Source: Catelliglobosispora koreensis DSM 44566
Lineage (GTDB): Bacteria > Actinomycetota > Actinomycetes > Mycobacteriales > Micromonosporaceae
NCBI RefSeq assembly: GCF_000379685.1
Contig: NZ_KB903249.1
Span: forward strand, 1,133,911 to 1,197,910
Direction: 5' to 3'
Length of the DNA: 64,000 bases
The position numbers were made by a program, and so were the translations under genes. Positions 34,574 to 43,922 of this stretch are shown here, piece by piece (positions within the stretch are counted from its first letter, which is position 1; the number at the start of each line of letters is the position of its first letter). Below the pieces are notes generated by a model that was not told the DNA's origin, did no database searches, and was given only the letters and a program-made list of their open reading frames with translations.

Positions 34574-36211
34574 TCACCTTGTGCGCCAGAAGTACGTTCC
34601 TGTACCGACATAGAGCAGAGATGCCCAGCACATGGCCACGATGATTGCCAGCTGCCGACTGGTGTCATGATCAGGCGCGGTGGGGGACGGATTGCGATAT
34701 AGAGATAGATCTTGTCCGGAGTGAACCGGTTCGAGGCCCGCCAGCGAAGCCGGCGACACCGAGTCTGCGGGCCCCTGAATCATGATCCAGCGAAAAGACG
34801 TCCCGCTCAACGGCTCCCCGTCGCCGACTAGGGCTTTGATTTGCTGGGCCTCACGGCTTTCACCCGCGATGACGTGTCCATCCACCTGCAGTGTGTCGTC
34901 GACCAGGACCGGGACCGGGAAGAACCTGGGGGAAGGGTCGAGCACGGTCCGGCCACGGTTCCAGGGGTAGCTGCGATACTCCGCCATAGGAAGCGACAAC
35001 ATACGGCCAGGGTCGGCTCTGACGAGTTCAGCGATGGTATTCCAGTCGGCGGGGTAGGTGACCGGCCGCAGCGCCCCGGCACCACCAAAGGCCAAGTCGG
35101 GCATCGCCACCACCGGCAGCAGGAGACCCGCGGCGACGAGCGCGGCGCCTGCCTCCCGCGATAGCCTCCCGGCAAGCCTTTCGATCCCCAGCGCGAAGCA
35201 GGTGGCTAATAGCAAGGCGAACGGCATCAGGAACTTTTGCGAGTCGCGAGCGATTCCAGCTCCAGGCACATGCTCAACAAGCCAGCTCAGGCCAGGCTGG
35301 GCCGCGGGGATGGTGCTCAGGATGGCAGCGAATAGTCCTGCGGCGCCGACGATCAGCAGACGTGTGGCACCAGGCTGACGGTCAGCCAAAAGACGGTAGC
35401 CCGCCCAGGCGACAGTTAATAGGACAACCGTTGCCAGCGGTATGAGGGCCGAGGCACGGCTGGCCGGAGTCGCTTCGCCATTCCAGATCCCACCGGTGCC
35501 AAGCAGCGACATGACGGGCCCAGCCCAGTTCTCCGACCGTGGAGAGAACGCGGTAACACCAAACGGGCTGGTCCGCATGTCCGACCGCGTCACAACGGCA
35601 GCGACCAGCCACGGGGAATTCAGAACCAATAGTCCAATGAGGACGGTACTCCATCGCCGCCAAGGCAATCCAATGAGCATGACGAGGCATACCGAGAACG
35701 CGATGACACCGCCCGTCGGGGTCAGGCAGCAGATTCCGGCCGCTAGCAGGATCTTTGGCAGTGCTTGTCTTCGCCCCTGCCGCGCCTCCCACGTGGCGGA
35801 AATGAGCCAGGGCAGTGCGGCGTATGCCAGCAATAGCGCCCAATGGCCGAACAGCAATCTCTCGGCGAGGAACGGCGACCAGACGTAGACAACTCCTGCC
35901 AAGATCTTGATAGCGGTGCGGCTCGACGGAACCAGCCGCGCGGCACCCACCACACCAGCCCAGATGATGGCGATCAGAATGACCCGTTGCAGCAGCCATC
36001 CCGGAACCAGCACGTTCAGGGTGGAAATCACCGCGTCGACGGGGACTGCCCGCGGCGCGCCATCGACGGGGGTGATGAGGTCCAGGGTGTGCCACTGGCG
36101 CGGCACGAAGTTCATGTCGTAACTGAGCACATATCCAGGGGCGGCCAGTGGTGCCAGGATGACCGCACTCAGGCTGGCCGCCGCGAGGTGGATGGCCAGC
36201 CGCGGGGACAT
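34574..36211 (-). CDS. Multi-pass membrane protein, probable GT-C-like envelope enzyme
   Basis: A 545-residue integral membrane protein with about twelve hydrophobic spans. A conserved-looking early loop (GYVLSYDMNFVPRQWHTLDL) carries an acidic residue after the first span, as in GT-C glycosyltransferases, and VYVWSPFLAERLLFGHWALL resembles the corresponding loop in AftD-type proteins. The C-terminal third has an extracytoplasmic part (ADPGRMLSLPMAEYRSYPWN) before a last span. It sits between the FkbM and DUF2613 genes on the same strand. A glycosyltransferase role using a polyprenyl-phosphate donor is likely but inferred. Confidence 0.72.
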   Translation of the reverse strand: MSPRLAIHLAAASLSAVILAPLAAPGYVLSYDMNFVPRQWHTLDLITPVDGAPRAVPVDAVISTLNVLVPGWLLQRVILIAIIWAGVVGAARLVPSSRTAIKILAGVVYVWSPFLAERLLFGHWALLLAYAALPWLISATWEARQGRRQALPKILLAAGICCLTPTGGVIAFSVCLVMLIGLPWRRWSTVLIGLLVLNSPWLVAAVVTRSDMRTSPFGVTAFSPRSENWAGPVMSLLGTGGIWNGEATPASRASALIPLATVVLLTVAWAGYRLLADRQPGATRLLIVGAAGLFAAILSTIPAAQPGLSWLVEHVPGAGIARDSQKFLMPFALLLATCFALGIERLAGRLSREAGAALVAAGLLLPVVAMPDLAFGGAGALRPVTYPADWNTIAELVRADPGRMLSLPMAEYRSYPWNRGRTVLDPSPRFFPVPVLVDDTLQVDGHVIAGESREAQQIKALVGDGEPLSGTSFRWIMIQGPADSVSPASLAGLEPVHSGQDLSLYRNPSPTAPDHDTSRQLAIIVAMCWASLLYVGTGTYFWRTR

Positions 36212-36229
36212 CGCGACAACCTAACAGGG

Positions 36230-36961
36230 CTACTTAAATAGCACCATGTTCACGTATCGGGGATTTGGCGAGATCAGGCGCCTGATGAAGCTCTGGTTCA
36301 CCCGGTGGACATTGGCCGCCTGATGCGCCGTGAGGTCGAAGTCGGCTAGCCGCACCCACTGGCCGTCGTGGTAGACGTGACCGGTGTAGCCCCAGCTCTC
36401 CAGGAGCCCGACGACCTCCGAGACAGGCTTCATCCTTTCCTCCAGCTCCAGCAGGAGTACGGGATGGTCGCGGGCGATGGTGTTCTTTCCGCCCAGCAAC
36501 ACCGCTAACTCGTGGCCCTCCACGTCGACCTTGATGAACCGCACATCGTGAAGGTCAAGACTGTCAATGGAAACTTTCGGAACCGTCACCGCTTCACCGG
36601 CGACCAGGCCTTCCTGAACTGACGCTATGCCCACTCCTGGGCCCCCGGGAGGAACGATCAATTCAATCTCGCCGACGTCGTCGGAGACCGCGGCATGGAT
36701 GATGCGAACCCCGGACAACGAGCGCTGGGCAAGAGCCGCGAGTTCTGGATGCGCCTCGATTCCGATCACTTCGTTAGCGTGGGCGCGCATGCGCTGAGCC
36801 CAAGGGCCGAACCAGACACCGATGTCAAGCGCGACGCCTCCTCCGGGCATGATCACGCCCAGCTGCTTGAGCTCTGGCTCGATGCGGGGATAGACGGCAC
36901 GCAGAGCCATACCCAGGACGGACAACGGCATGGCCGAGGCCAGAGTGCGGCGAAGACTCAT
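36230..36961 (-). CDS. FkbM family methyltransferase
   Basis: A 243-residue SAM-dependent methyltransferase. Motif I reads GVALDIGVWFGPWAQRM, the second acidic residue is in VIGIEAHPELAALA, and the FkbM signature VRFIKVDVEGHELAVLLGG is intact, followed by PVLLLELEE. Family members O-methylate sugars or polyketides. It is the first gene of a minus-strand series running into the GT-C-like, DUF2613 and DUF3068 genes, so a sugar of the envelope glycan is the likely substrate (inference). The gap to the next gene is 18 bases. Confidence 0.9.
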   Translation of the reverse strand: MSLRRTLASAMPLSVLGMALRAVYPRIEPELKQLGVIMPGGGVALDIGVWFGPWAQRMRAHANEVIGIEAHPELAALAQRSLSGVRIIHAAVSDDVGEIELIVPPGGPGVGIASVQEGLVAGEAVTVPKVSIDSLDLHDVRFIKVDVEGHELAVLLGGKNTIARDHPVLLLELEERMKPVSEVVGLLESWGYTGHVYHDGQWVRLADFDLTAHQAANVHRVNQSFIRRLISPNPRYVNMVLFK

Positions 36962-37026
36962 GACGGATCTCCGATCAGAGGGCTCATCCGCGACAGCATA
37001 GAGATGTTACGGGCAAGTAGGAAGAT

Positions 37027-37986
37027 TCAGCGGACGGCATTCGCGTAGCGCTCGCCAAGCGCCCGCACGAACTCAGCGAACTCTGGCGGGCCGTCTACCT
37101 TGAAGTCCAGACCCAGCATTCCAATGTAGACAGCCACCGTTTCATAGTTGGAAGCGCCGGTGTCGAGGATGCAGGTGTTGTCATCGATGGCCTCCACGGT
37201 GCCGACAGCGGGCGTGATGCGTTCGGCGACAACCGATGCGGGCGCGTGGATGAGGATCCGGGCACGGGACTCGTTGAAGATGCCACGGATCTTCTTAGCA
37301 ACGAAGGTAGCCGCGTCGCCGTAAGGGATGTCGCGCGGCGTGAAGCGCGGGCCGGTAGGCACGCGCGGCGTTAGCCGGTCCACCCGGAACGTGCGCCAGT
37401 CTTGGCGATCCATGTCGAACGCGACGAGGTACCACTTGCGGCCCCAGCTCACCAGACGGTAGGGCTCCACGTTGCGGATCGAAACGGAAGACTTGTGGTC
37501 GCTGTAGTCAAAGCGCAGCCGCTCGTGATCCCGGCAAGCCGCGGCCAGTGCGGTCAGGACGGCGGCATCGACTTTAGGAAGCCGCGACGCTGACACCACG
37601 GGAACCGTGTAGGCCTGCAAGGTGTTGACCCGGTGCCGCAGCCGTGACGGCAGCACCTGCTCCAGTTTCGCCAGCGCCCGAAGCGACGTTTCCTCAATGC
37701 CCTCAATGGATCCAGCCGCTGCCGTGCGCAGGCCCATCGCAACGGCCACGGCTTCCTCGTCATCGAGAAGCAGCGGCGGCACCGAGGCGCCCGCGCCCAA
37801 GCGGTAGCCACCTGTGCTGCCGCGCGTCGCGTTCACGGGATAGCCGAGCTGCCGCAATCGTTCCACGTCGTTGCGGACGGTGCGGGTGCTGACGTCAAGC
37901 CGGTCGGCCAGCTCGTTGCCACTCCACTCGCGGGGAGTTTGCAGCAGCGAAAGCAGGCGGAGCAGCCGTGCCGAGGTCTCCAACAT
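37027..37986 (-). CDS. YafY-type transcriptional regulator with HTH and WYL domains
   Basis: A 319-residue regulator. The N-terminal HTH_11 region is LLRLLSLLQTPREWSGNELA with RLDVSTRTVRNDVERLRQLG-type recognition helix and a GYRLGAG wing. The WYL domain (about 140-220) shows RLRFDYSDHKSSVSIRNVEPYRLV and WYLVAFDMDRQDWRTFRVDR. A C-terminal WCX domain follows. WYL proteins sense ligands, sometimes nucleic acids. It is divergent from the MFS exporter 63 bases away, with a clear inverted repeat between, so it likely regulates the exporter and itself. Confidence 0.92.
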   Translation of the reverse strand: MLETSARLLRLLSLLQTPREWSGNELADRLDVSTRTVRNDVERLRQLGYPVNATRGSTGGYRLGAGASVPPLLLDDEEAVAVAMGLRTAAAGSIEGIEETSLRALAKLEQVLPSRLRHRVNTLQAYTVPVVSASRLPKVDAAVLTALAAACRDHERLRFDYSDHKSSVSIRNVEPYRLVSWGRKWYLVAFDMDRQDWRTFRVDRLTPRVPTGPRFTPRDIPYGDAATFVAKKIRGIFNESRARILIHAPASVVAERITPAVGTVEAIDDNTCILDTGASNYETVAVYIGMLGLDFKVDGPPEFAEFVRALGERYANAVR

Positions 37987-38007
37987 ATTTCTGATATTGC
38001 CTTCGCA

Positions 38008-38028
38008 TTAGGAACGGGGTCTTCCTAA
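38008..38028. promoter_or_regulatory. Inverted repeat between WYL regulator and MFS exporter
   Basis: Perfect arms TTAGGAA (38008-38014) and TTCCTAA (38022-38028) are separated by 7 bases, giving 14-base (about 1.3 helical turns) centre spacing. It is placed in the 63-base divergent region, about 20 bases before each start. Candidate operator for the WYL regulator. Confidence 0.5.
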
Positions 38029-38049
38029 TAGCCTAATAGCGTTCTCCTC

Positions 38050-39492
38050 ATGACAACAGCGGTTCTGGAACGTCCTACGGCGACGGTCAAAATTCAGGTA
38101 GTGCGCCCCTGGCTGGGCCTTTCGGTGGTCCTATCTGCCATCCTCATGAACTTGCTCGACTCGACGGTGGTCAATGTGGCCGCCCCGGCGATCCTGCGTG
38201 ACCTCGGCGGCACGTTCGCCAGCCTCCAGTGGATCTCAGCCGGGTACACCCTGGCTCTGGCGGTTGGCCTGCTGACCGGTGGGCGGCTTGGCGATATGTT
38301 CGGCCGCAAGCGGATGCTGATGTTCGGTGCCGCCGGGTTCACGGTCGCCTCATTGTTGTGCGCGATCGCCTGGTCGCCGGAAAGCCTGATCGTGGCTCGG
38401 GTCGCGCAGGGCCTGTTCGCGGCGGTCATGGTGCCGCAGTGCTTCGGCATGATTCGCGACCTGTTCTCTCCGCAGGACATGGCCAAGGCGTTCGGGATTT
38501 TCGGTCCGTCCATTGGGCTTGCCACGATCCTCGGGCCGATCGTCGCTGGCCTGCTTACCGAAGCCGCTGGATGGCGCTCCATCTTCCTGATCAACCTGCC
38601 GCTCGGGCTGTTCACCCTGATCGCTGGCAACCGCTATCTGCCCCGCCGCAAGCCGGTCTCCGACTCCAAGAGCCTTGATGTGCTTGGCATGCTTCTGGCG
38701 GGTGCTGGAATGTTCCTGCTGGTCTTCCCGCTCGTGCAGGGCCGCGAAATCGGCTGGCCGGCTTGGACCTTGGTCATGCTCGGTGCCTCCGTTCCGGCTC
38801 TCGCGCTTTTCACCTGGTACCAGATAAGCCGTAAAGCCGAAGGCAAAGTCCCGCTGGTGCAGCTGACGATGTTCGCCAAGCGGTCCTACTCCTCGGGTGT
38901 CCTGTTCGTGATCGTCTTCTTCGGCGCGATCGTGGGCTTCAGCCTGGCGGTCGGGGTGTTCCTGCAGATGGGCCTGGGTTACTCGGCGATGAAAGCGAGC
39001 CTGACGATGGCCGGCTGGGCGGTCGGTGCGTTCATCGGCAGCGCGGTCTCGGCGATGACGATGGCCAAGCAGGGCCGCCGGATCCTCCACAATGGACTCG
39101 CGTTCATGGCACTCGGCACCGCGATCTTCTTGCTGGTCGTCGTGACGGCGGGCACGAGCGTGAGCGGATGGCTGCTGTCGCTGCCGCTGCTGGTCTACGG
39201 CTTCGGGATGGGACAGATCTTCGTGCCGCTGTTCGACATCATCATGGGCGACGTCGAGGATCACGAAGTCGGCTCGGCATCGAGCAGTCTCGAAGCGCTC
39301 CAGCAACTCGGTGCCTCGCTCGGCGTCGCGGTTCTCGGGACGGTGTTCTTCGGAGCCTCCGGCCTGGAGCACTCCGGTTCAGGCAACCCGGTCGACGCCG
39401 TCGCCCTTGTCACCGTGATCGCCCTGGTGCTGACTCTCGTGACGTTCGGGCTCGGCTTCCTCCTGCCGAAGAAGGCCCGCGCGGCCCACTGA
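38050..39492 (+). CDS. MFS drug exporter, DHA2 (EmrB/QacA) family
   Basis: A 480-residue proton-coupled efflux pump with about fourteen membrane spans. Motif D1 LDSTVVNVAAPAILRDLGG and motif A GGRLGDMFGRKRMLM are present, as is motif C-like GPSIGLATILGPIVAGLL of antiporters. Family members export lipophilic drugs, dyes or endogenous metabolites. It is divergent from the WYL regulator and closed by a strong hairpin, so it is a one-gene unit. The substrate is unknown. Confidence 0.92.
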   Translation: MTTAVLERPTATVKIQVVRPWLGLSVVLSAILMNLLDSTVVNVAAPAILRDLGGTFASLQWISAGYTLALAVGLLTGGRLGDMFGRKRMLMFGAAGFTVASLLCAIAWSPESLIVARVAQGLFAAVMVPQCFGMIRDLFSPQDMAKAFGIFGPSIGLATILGPIVAGLLTEAAGWRSIFLINLPLGLFTLIAGNRYLPRRKPVSDSKSLDVLGMLLAGAGMFLLVFPLVQGREIGWPAWTLVMLGASVPALALFTWYQISRKAEGKVPLVQLTMFAKRSYSSGVLFVIVFFGAIVGFSLAVGVFLQMGLGYSAMKASLTMAGWAVGAFIGSAVSAMTMAKQGRRILHNGLAFMALGTAIFLLVVVTAGTSVSGWLLSLPLLVYGFGMGQIFVPLFDIIMGDVEDHEVGSASSSLEALQQLGASLGVAVLGTVFFGASGLEHSGSGNPVDAVALVTVIALVLTLVTFGLGFLLPKKARAAH

Positions 39493-39504
39493 TACCCATC
39501 GCTG

Positions 39505-39536
39505 TATGCCCCGGCCGCCGCGACGGCCGGGGCATA
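39505..39536 (+). terminator. Hairpin terminator after the MFS exporter
   Basis: A perfect 13-base-pair stem (TATGCCCCGGCCG at 39505-39517 and its complement at 39524-39536) with a 6-base loop, 12 bases after the stop and about 50 bases before the SecA2 start. Confidence 0.78.
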
Positions 39537-39586
39537 CCACGGGCCGGGGTGACTACACGCCAGGATTTGACGTAGCCTGGTCGCTC

Positions 39587-41890
39587 ATGGGCGTCTCGTT
39601 GCGATTGAAGAACACCTTCCGCCGGATCATGGAGCGGCCGGGGACCACAGTTGATTTGCGGCCCTTCTCCAAGCTGCTGCCAGAGATCGAGGATCGTGGT
39701 GTTGAGCTGCGGGATGTCACCGATGAAGAGCTGACGGAGGCGGCAGGCCAGGCGAAGGATCTCGTCGAGATCTGCGCCGTGGGCCGCGAGGCCGCTGACC
39801 GGGCGCTCGGTGAGCGCGCCTATGACGTTCAGATGCTCGGTGTGCAGTGCCTGATCGGCAAGACCGTGGCGGAAATGGCCACCGGTGAGGGTAAGACGCT
39901 TGTGGCGGCGATCGCCGCATATGGGCACGTTCAGCTCGGCAACGGCCCCGTGCACGTCATCACCGTCAATGACTACCTGGCCAAACGAGACGCCGACTGG
40001 ATGCGCCCGGTCTACGACCTGCTCGGCCTGACGGTGGGGTATGTGACGGGGGCTTCGACGCCTGAGGAACGGCGTGACGCCTACGCCAAGAACGTGACCT
40101 ATGTGTCGGTCAGCGAGGCCGGATTCGACTTCCTGCGCGACCAGCTGATCACCGACCCCGAGGCGCGGATCCAGCCTGAGCTCACGTGCGCCATCGTCGA
40201 TGAGGCCGACTCGATCCTCATCGATGAGGCCCGGGTGCCGATGGTGCTCGCCGGCATGATCCCCAACGAGCAGGACCCGGTGCACTCCGCCGCCGGGCTC
40301 GTGAAGTCCCTCATCCCGAAGCGTGACTACGAGATCTCCGAAGACGGCCGCAGCGCCAACTTCACGGCCAAGGGCCTGGCGAAGCTGGAAGAAGAACTCG
40401 GCGGCATCAACCTCTACGACAGCGAGCACATCGAGCAACTGTCCGCCGTCAACGTCGCCCTGCACGCGCAAGCGTTGCTGGAACGCGACGTCGACTACAT
40501 CGTGCGCAACGGCAAAGTCGAGCTGATCGATGAGATGCGTGGCCGGGTGGCACAGCGCCGCCGCTGGCCTGACGGTCTGCACGCGGCTGTCGAGGCCAAG
40601 GAAGGACTGAGCGCCAGCGCCGAAGGCGAAGTCCTTGGCACGATTACGGTTCAGGCGTTCCTCGGGCTTTACCAGACACTGTGTGGCATGACAGCCACAG
40701 CCGTGCACGTCGGCGACGAACTGCGTGAATACTTCAGTCTCGAAGTCGCCGTCATCCCGCCCAACACGCCCTGTGTGCGCACCGACGAAGAGGACAAGAT
40801 CTACGCGACGTTCGCCGAGCGTGACGAAGCGCTGGTGGAGCTGATCAGCTCGCTGCACGAAGACGGCCGCCCGGTGCTCATCGGCACGCTCGACGTGAGC
40901 GAGTCGCAGCGCCTGGCCCACCAGCTGCGCGAGGCCGGCGTCGAGTGCGCGGTCCTCAACGCCAAGAACGATGACGAAGAAGCCGCCATCATCGCCGAAG
41001 CCGGAAAGTACGGCGCGGTAACGGTTTCCACCCAGATGGCGGGCCGTGGTGTCGACATCCGCCTGGGTGGCAGCGACCAGGCCGACTACGACCGCGTCGC
41101 CGAGCTCGGGGGACTGTTCGTCATCGGGGCCGGCCGGCACAACTCCCGTCGCGTCGACGACCAGCTGCGTGGCCGGGCCGGCCGTCAGGGTGACCCCGGC
41201 GGCTCTATCTTCTTCGTCAGCCTCGAAGACGACCTCGTGCGTCACCACGCCTCCGACGCCATTCCGGCCTGGCCGAAGATGAAGTTCGGTGGACTGGTCG
41301 AAGACGAGCGTGTCACCGCGGCGGTCGAGCACGCCCAGCGCGTCGCCGAAGGCGTCAACCACGAGATCCACCGCAACACCTGGCGCTACAGCATCGTGAT
41401 CGAGCAGCAGCGCAAGGCGCTAGCCGAGCGCCGCAAGCGGCTCCTGGAAACAGACGTCGCCGGTGACCTGTTGCGCTCGACCTATCCCGAGACGACCGAG
41501 GACCTCGACGACGACGAGCTCAACAAGATGGGCCGCGACATCGCGCTCTATCACCTCGACCGGCTGTGGGCCGAGCACCTGGCCGAGCTGGCCGAGGTCC
41601 GTGAGGGTGTGCACCTGCGCGCTCTGGGCCGCGTTGACCCGCTCGACGAGTTCCACCGCTCGGCCGTTCCCGCGTTCAACGCGCTGATCCCCGAGATCGA
41701 GAAGCGGACGCTGGAGACGTTCGAGGAGATCGACGACGCCGACGGTTTCGAAGACGGCTGGGAGCCCGAGCGCGCGGAGCTGATCCGCCCGAGCGCCACA
41801 TGGACCTACCTCGTCAACGACAACCCGTTCGGGTCCGAATTGGACCGTCTGGTGTCGATCGTCGGCAAGTCGCTCAAGTCCCGCCGCTAA
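39587..41890 (+). CDS. secA2: Accessory Sec system translocase SecA2
   Basis: About 767 residues, the length of actinobacterial SecA2 and shorter than housekeeping SecA1. The DEAD motor is intact: Walker A EMATGEGKTLVAA near residue 97, DEADSILIDEARVP near 205, and the second helicase half with STQMAGRGVDIRLGG and QLRGRAGRQGDPGGS. Like other SecA2 proteins it lacks the long C-terminal zinc-binding tail. It powers export of a subset of proteins through SecYEG. ATG 39587 is chosen since the frame upstream runs through the terminator hairpin. It is followed four bases later by a GNAT gene; no SecY2 is present. Confidence 0.92.
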   Translation: MGVSLRLKNTFRRIMERPGTTVDLRPFSKLLPEIEDRGVELRDVTDEELTEAAGQAKDLVEICAVGREAADRALGERAYDVQMLGVQCLIGKTVAEMATGEGKTLVAAIAAYGHVQLGNGPVHVITVNDYLAKRDADWMRPVYDLLGLTVGYVTGASTPEERRDAYAKNVTYVSVSEAGFDFLRDQLITDPEARIQPELTCAIVDEADSILIDEARVPMVLAGMIPNEQDPVHSAAGLVKSLIPKRDYEISEDGRSANFTAKGLAKLEEELGGINLYDSEHIEQLSAVNVALHAQALLERDVDYIVRNGKVELIDEMRGRVAQRRRWPDGLHAAVEAKEGLSASAEGEVLGTITVQAFLGLYQTLCGMTATAVHVGDELREYFSLEVAVIPPNTPCVRTDEEDKIYATFAERDEALVELISSLHEDGRPVLIGTLDVSESQRLAHQLREAGVECAVLNAKNDDEEAAIIAEAGKYGAVTVSTQMAGRGVDIRLGGSDQADYDRVAELGGLFVIGAGRHNSRRVDDQLRGRAGRQGDPGGSIFFVSLEDDLVRHHASDAIPAWPKMKFGGLVEDERVTAAVEHAQRVAEGVNHEIHRNTWRYSIVIEQQRKALAERRKRLLETDVAGDLLRSTYPETTEDLDDDELNKMGRDIALYHLDRLWAEHLAELAEVREGVHLRALGRVDPLDEFHRSAVPAFNALIPEIEKRTLETFEEIDDADGFEDGWEPERAELIRPSATWTYLVNDNPFGSELDRLVSIVGKSLKSRR

Positions 41891-41894
41891 ACCC

Positions 41895-42683
41895 ATGGGG
41901 TGGCTCAACGGTCGCGCCGCGGTGCTCAGCGCCGCGGGCGACACCCCTTATGTGCGCGCGATGACGGCTGGCGACGAGGTCGTCGGCTCTCACGACGGCT
42001 CGGTAACCGCCTGGGTCGGGGCCGGCCCGTGGGGTCCGGTTGGGTGCGCCCTCGGCCCGGCCGAAGGAACCCGTGACGCGATAACGTTGCTGCGTAAGGA
42101 AACCGGCCGCGACTGGTGGCAGGTCACGCCCGCGCTCATCGCGGACGCCGGGCTCCAGCCCATCGGCCAGCGTCCGCCGTGGACCTTCCTGTCCGCACCA
42201 CACGGCCCGATCGCCCCGGGTACCAGGGTGGCGGGTGCGTCGCACGAGACCGTGGTGGCAGCGGCACCCAGACAGCTAGCACCGTCGAACGCGGGCCGGG
42301 TGCGCCACGATGTCGTCAGGCTCGGCGAGTCCGATATGGACGGTGTCAATGCCGTGCTCGCCGCGTCGTTGCCTGACGCGGGCGGCAAGCCGGGCGACCC
42401 GAAAATACGGGACTGGTACGGCGTTTTCGACGGTGGCACGGTCGTGGCTTGCCTGGCCGACAAGAGTTCAGGGGACGTCGGGTTCCTCAGCAGCATCGCC
42501 GTGCTGCCGAGTCACCAGGGTCTGGGCCTCGGGACAGCGCTGACGGTCAGCGTGGGGGAGAAGCTGTTCGCTGAGCACGGGCGGCTGGCACTGGCCGTCG
42601 AAGACCACAACCCCAGTGCGCTGAAGCTCTATCAGCGCTTGGGATTCACTGAACCGCTCAGCCGCGTGTCACTGCAACTCTGA
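41895..42683 (+). CDS. GNAT family N-acetyltransferase
   Basis: A 262-residue protein with the GNAT domain in the C-terminal half. Motif A is SSIAVLPSHQGLGLGTALTV and the final part ALAVEDHNPSALKLYQRLGF is a textbook GNAT end. The N-terminal 110 residues (MGWLNGRAAVLSAAGDTPYV) look like a degenerate second GNAT-like half. It begins four bases after the secA2 stop, so the two genes are probably cotranscribed; whether the function is related is unknown. The 3' end overlaps the convergent L,D-transpeptidase gene by 15 bases. Confidence 0.88.
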   Translation: MGWLNGRAAVLSAAGDTPYVRAMTAGDEVVGSHDGSVTAWVGAGPWGPVGCALGPAEGTRDAITLLRKETGRDWWQVTPALIADAGLQPIGQRPPWTFLSAPHGPIAPGTRVAGASHETVVAAAPRQLAPSNAGRVRHDVVRLGESDMDGVNAVLAASLPDAGGKPGDPKIRDWYGVFDGGTVVACLADKSSGDVGFLSSIAVLPSHQGLGLGTALTVSVGEKLFAEHGRLALAVEDHNPSALKLYQRLGFTEPLSRVSLQL

Positions 42684-43865
42684 CGGCACGGGCAGCGCAC
42701 TGCCCTTGATGTAGTCACTCCACGACAAGCTCCACGGCATGAACCCGTCACCAGACTCGACCTTTTCCTCCGTGCCGGACACCGTCACCGGGTCACCGAG
42801 ACGTGTCAGGTCGAACAGGAACTTGGCGTTGTCCATGGAGACGTTGACGCAGCCGTGCGAGACGTTGCGTACGCCCTGGTCTTTAACTGACCACGGAGCG
42901 GCGTGGATGTATTGACCGCTCCACGTGAGGCGCTGAGCGTATTCGATGTCCACCACGTAGACGTCGGGATCACCCGGGTCGCTGCGGAACACCGTCTTGC
43001 GCTCTTTGTTCATGATGACGAGCGTCCCGCTGGCTGACGGTGTCGAGGCCTTGCCCAGGCTCACGGGCAGAGTCTTGATGACTTCGCCGTTCTTTTTGAC
43101 CGTCATGGTTTTCGTCGAGTTCTCGACGATCAGCTCGATGGCGGTCTGCGAGATGTTGCCGACGCCCTTTTTGTCAGAGTCGCCATAGCGCCCGTCACCC
43201 ATCGGGTGCCCTTCGAGCCCGGCGCGGACCTCAATCTTCGTGCCCGGCTTCCAGTACTCCTTGGAGCGGTAGGTCACCTGCTTCGAGCTGTTCCAGCTCC
43301 ACACCCCGGGCTGGGGCGGTGTCGTGGTCACGAATAGGCGTGACTGCACGCCCGCACGGGCGCTTTCGGGCACCGGGTTGGTGAACTCGATGACGACCGG
43401 CTGGGCGATGCCGTATTCGCGGTCGCCGAACAGGTAGAGCCCGACGCCATTGCGCTTGCCCGGCTTGGACATCGTCGTGAAACTGGTCGTCTCGGTGACG
43501 GTCTTGCCGCCGCCAGACGCGGTCACGGTCGCCGTGTATTTGGTGCCGAACTTGAGCGGCTTATCTGGTACCCACGATGTCTTATCGTCTCGGAGATCGC
43601 CCCCGGTCTGATTGCCGTTGGCATCGGCCAGGACCACCGAATCAATGCTCCCGTTGGCGAGCGTCACCCCGATCTCGGTGCTGATCGGCAAGTCCTTGGT
43701 CTCGGCCGCCGGCGTGAGCGCGAGCGTCACGGGAGCCGGCGCGGGCACCGGGGGAGACGAAGGGGTAGCCACACCGGGCTGCATCGACGGTTTGTCAGAG
43801 CACCCGCTCAAGAGCGCCCCGAAAACTACTACCGCCACACCGAACCGAGCCAGTTTCACGACCAA
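42669..43865 (-). CDS. L,D-transpeptidase lipoprotein with Ig-like domains
   Basis: About 398 residues. The N-terminal signal KLARFGVAVVVFGALLSGCSD ends in a lipobox, anchoring the enzyme outside the membrane. Two Ig-like domains (about 45-245) precede the YkuD catalytic domain (about 250-370), whose active-site motif is IHAAPWSVKDQGVRNVSHGC with Cys in SHGCVN. The enzyme forms 3-3 crosslinks in peptidoglycan and resists most beta-lactams except carbapenems. I choose TTG 43865, with GAGG six bases upstream; GTG 43859 is an alternative two codons later, and the long upstream open frame lacks support. It overlaps the divergent region of the next gene only slightly. Confidence 0.9.
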   Translation of the reverse strand: MVVKLARFGVAVVVFGALLSGCSDKPSMQPGVATPSSPPVPAPAPVTLALTPAAETKDLPISTEIGVTLANGSIDSVVLADANGNQTGGDLRDDKTSWVPDKPLKFGTKYTATVTASGGGKTVTETTSFTTMSKPGKRNGVGLYLFGDREYGIAQPVVIEFTNPVPESARAGVQSRLFVTTTPPQPGVWSWNSSKQVTYRSKEYWKPGTKIEVRAGLEGHPMGDGRYGDSDKKGVGNISQTAIELIVENSTKTMTVKKNGEVIKTLPVSLGKASTPSASGTLVIMNKERKTVFRSDPGDPDVYVVDIEYAQRLTWSGQYIHAAPWSVKDQGVRNVSHGCVNVSMDNAKFLFDLTRLGDPVTVSGTEEKVESGDGFMPWSLSWSDYIKGSALPVPSELQ

Positions 43866-43922
43866 ATAGTGCCTCACGTTTGGCCGGGCTGTCTGTCCCA
43901 CCCACGGCCTAAGATCTTCGCC

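Noticed and set aside
38350-39372. A 340-codon open frame antisense to the MFS exporter
   Set aside because: The product is charged and repetitive (HRHRRDRAADER-like) without a recognisable domain; the sense strand is a full exporter.
39410-41371. A 653-codon open frame antisense to secA2
   Set aside because: Strong third-position G/C bias keeps the opposite frame open. The translation is low-complexity Arg/His/Asp/Val with no domain, while the sense strand encodes an intact SecA2.
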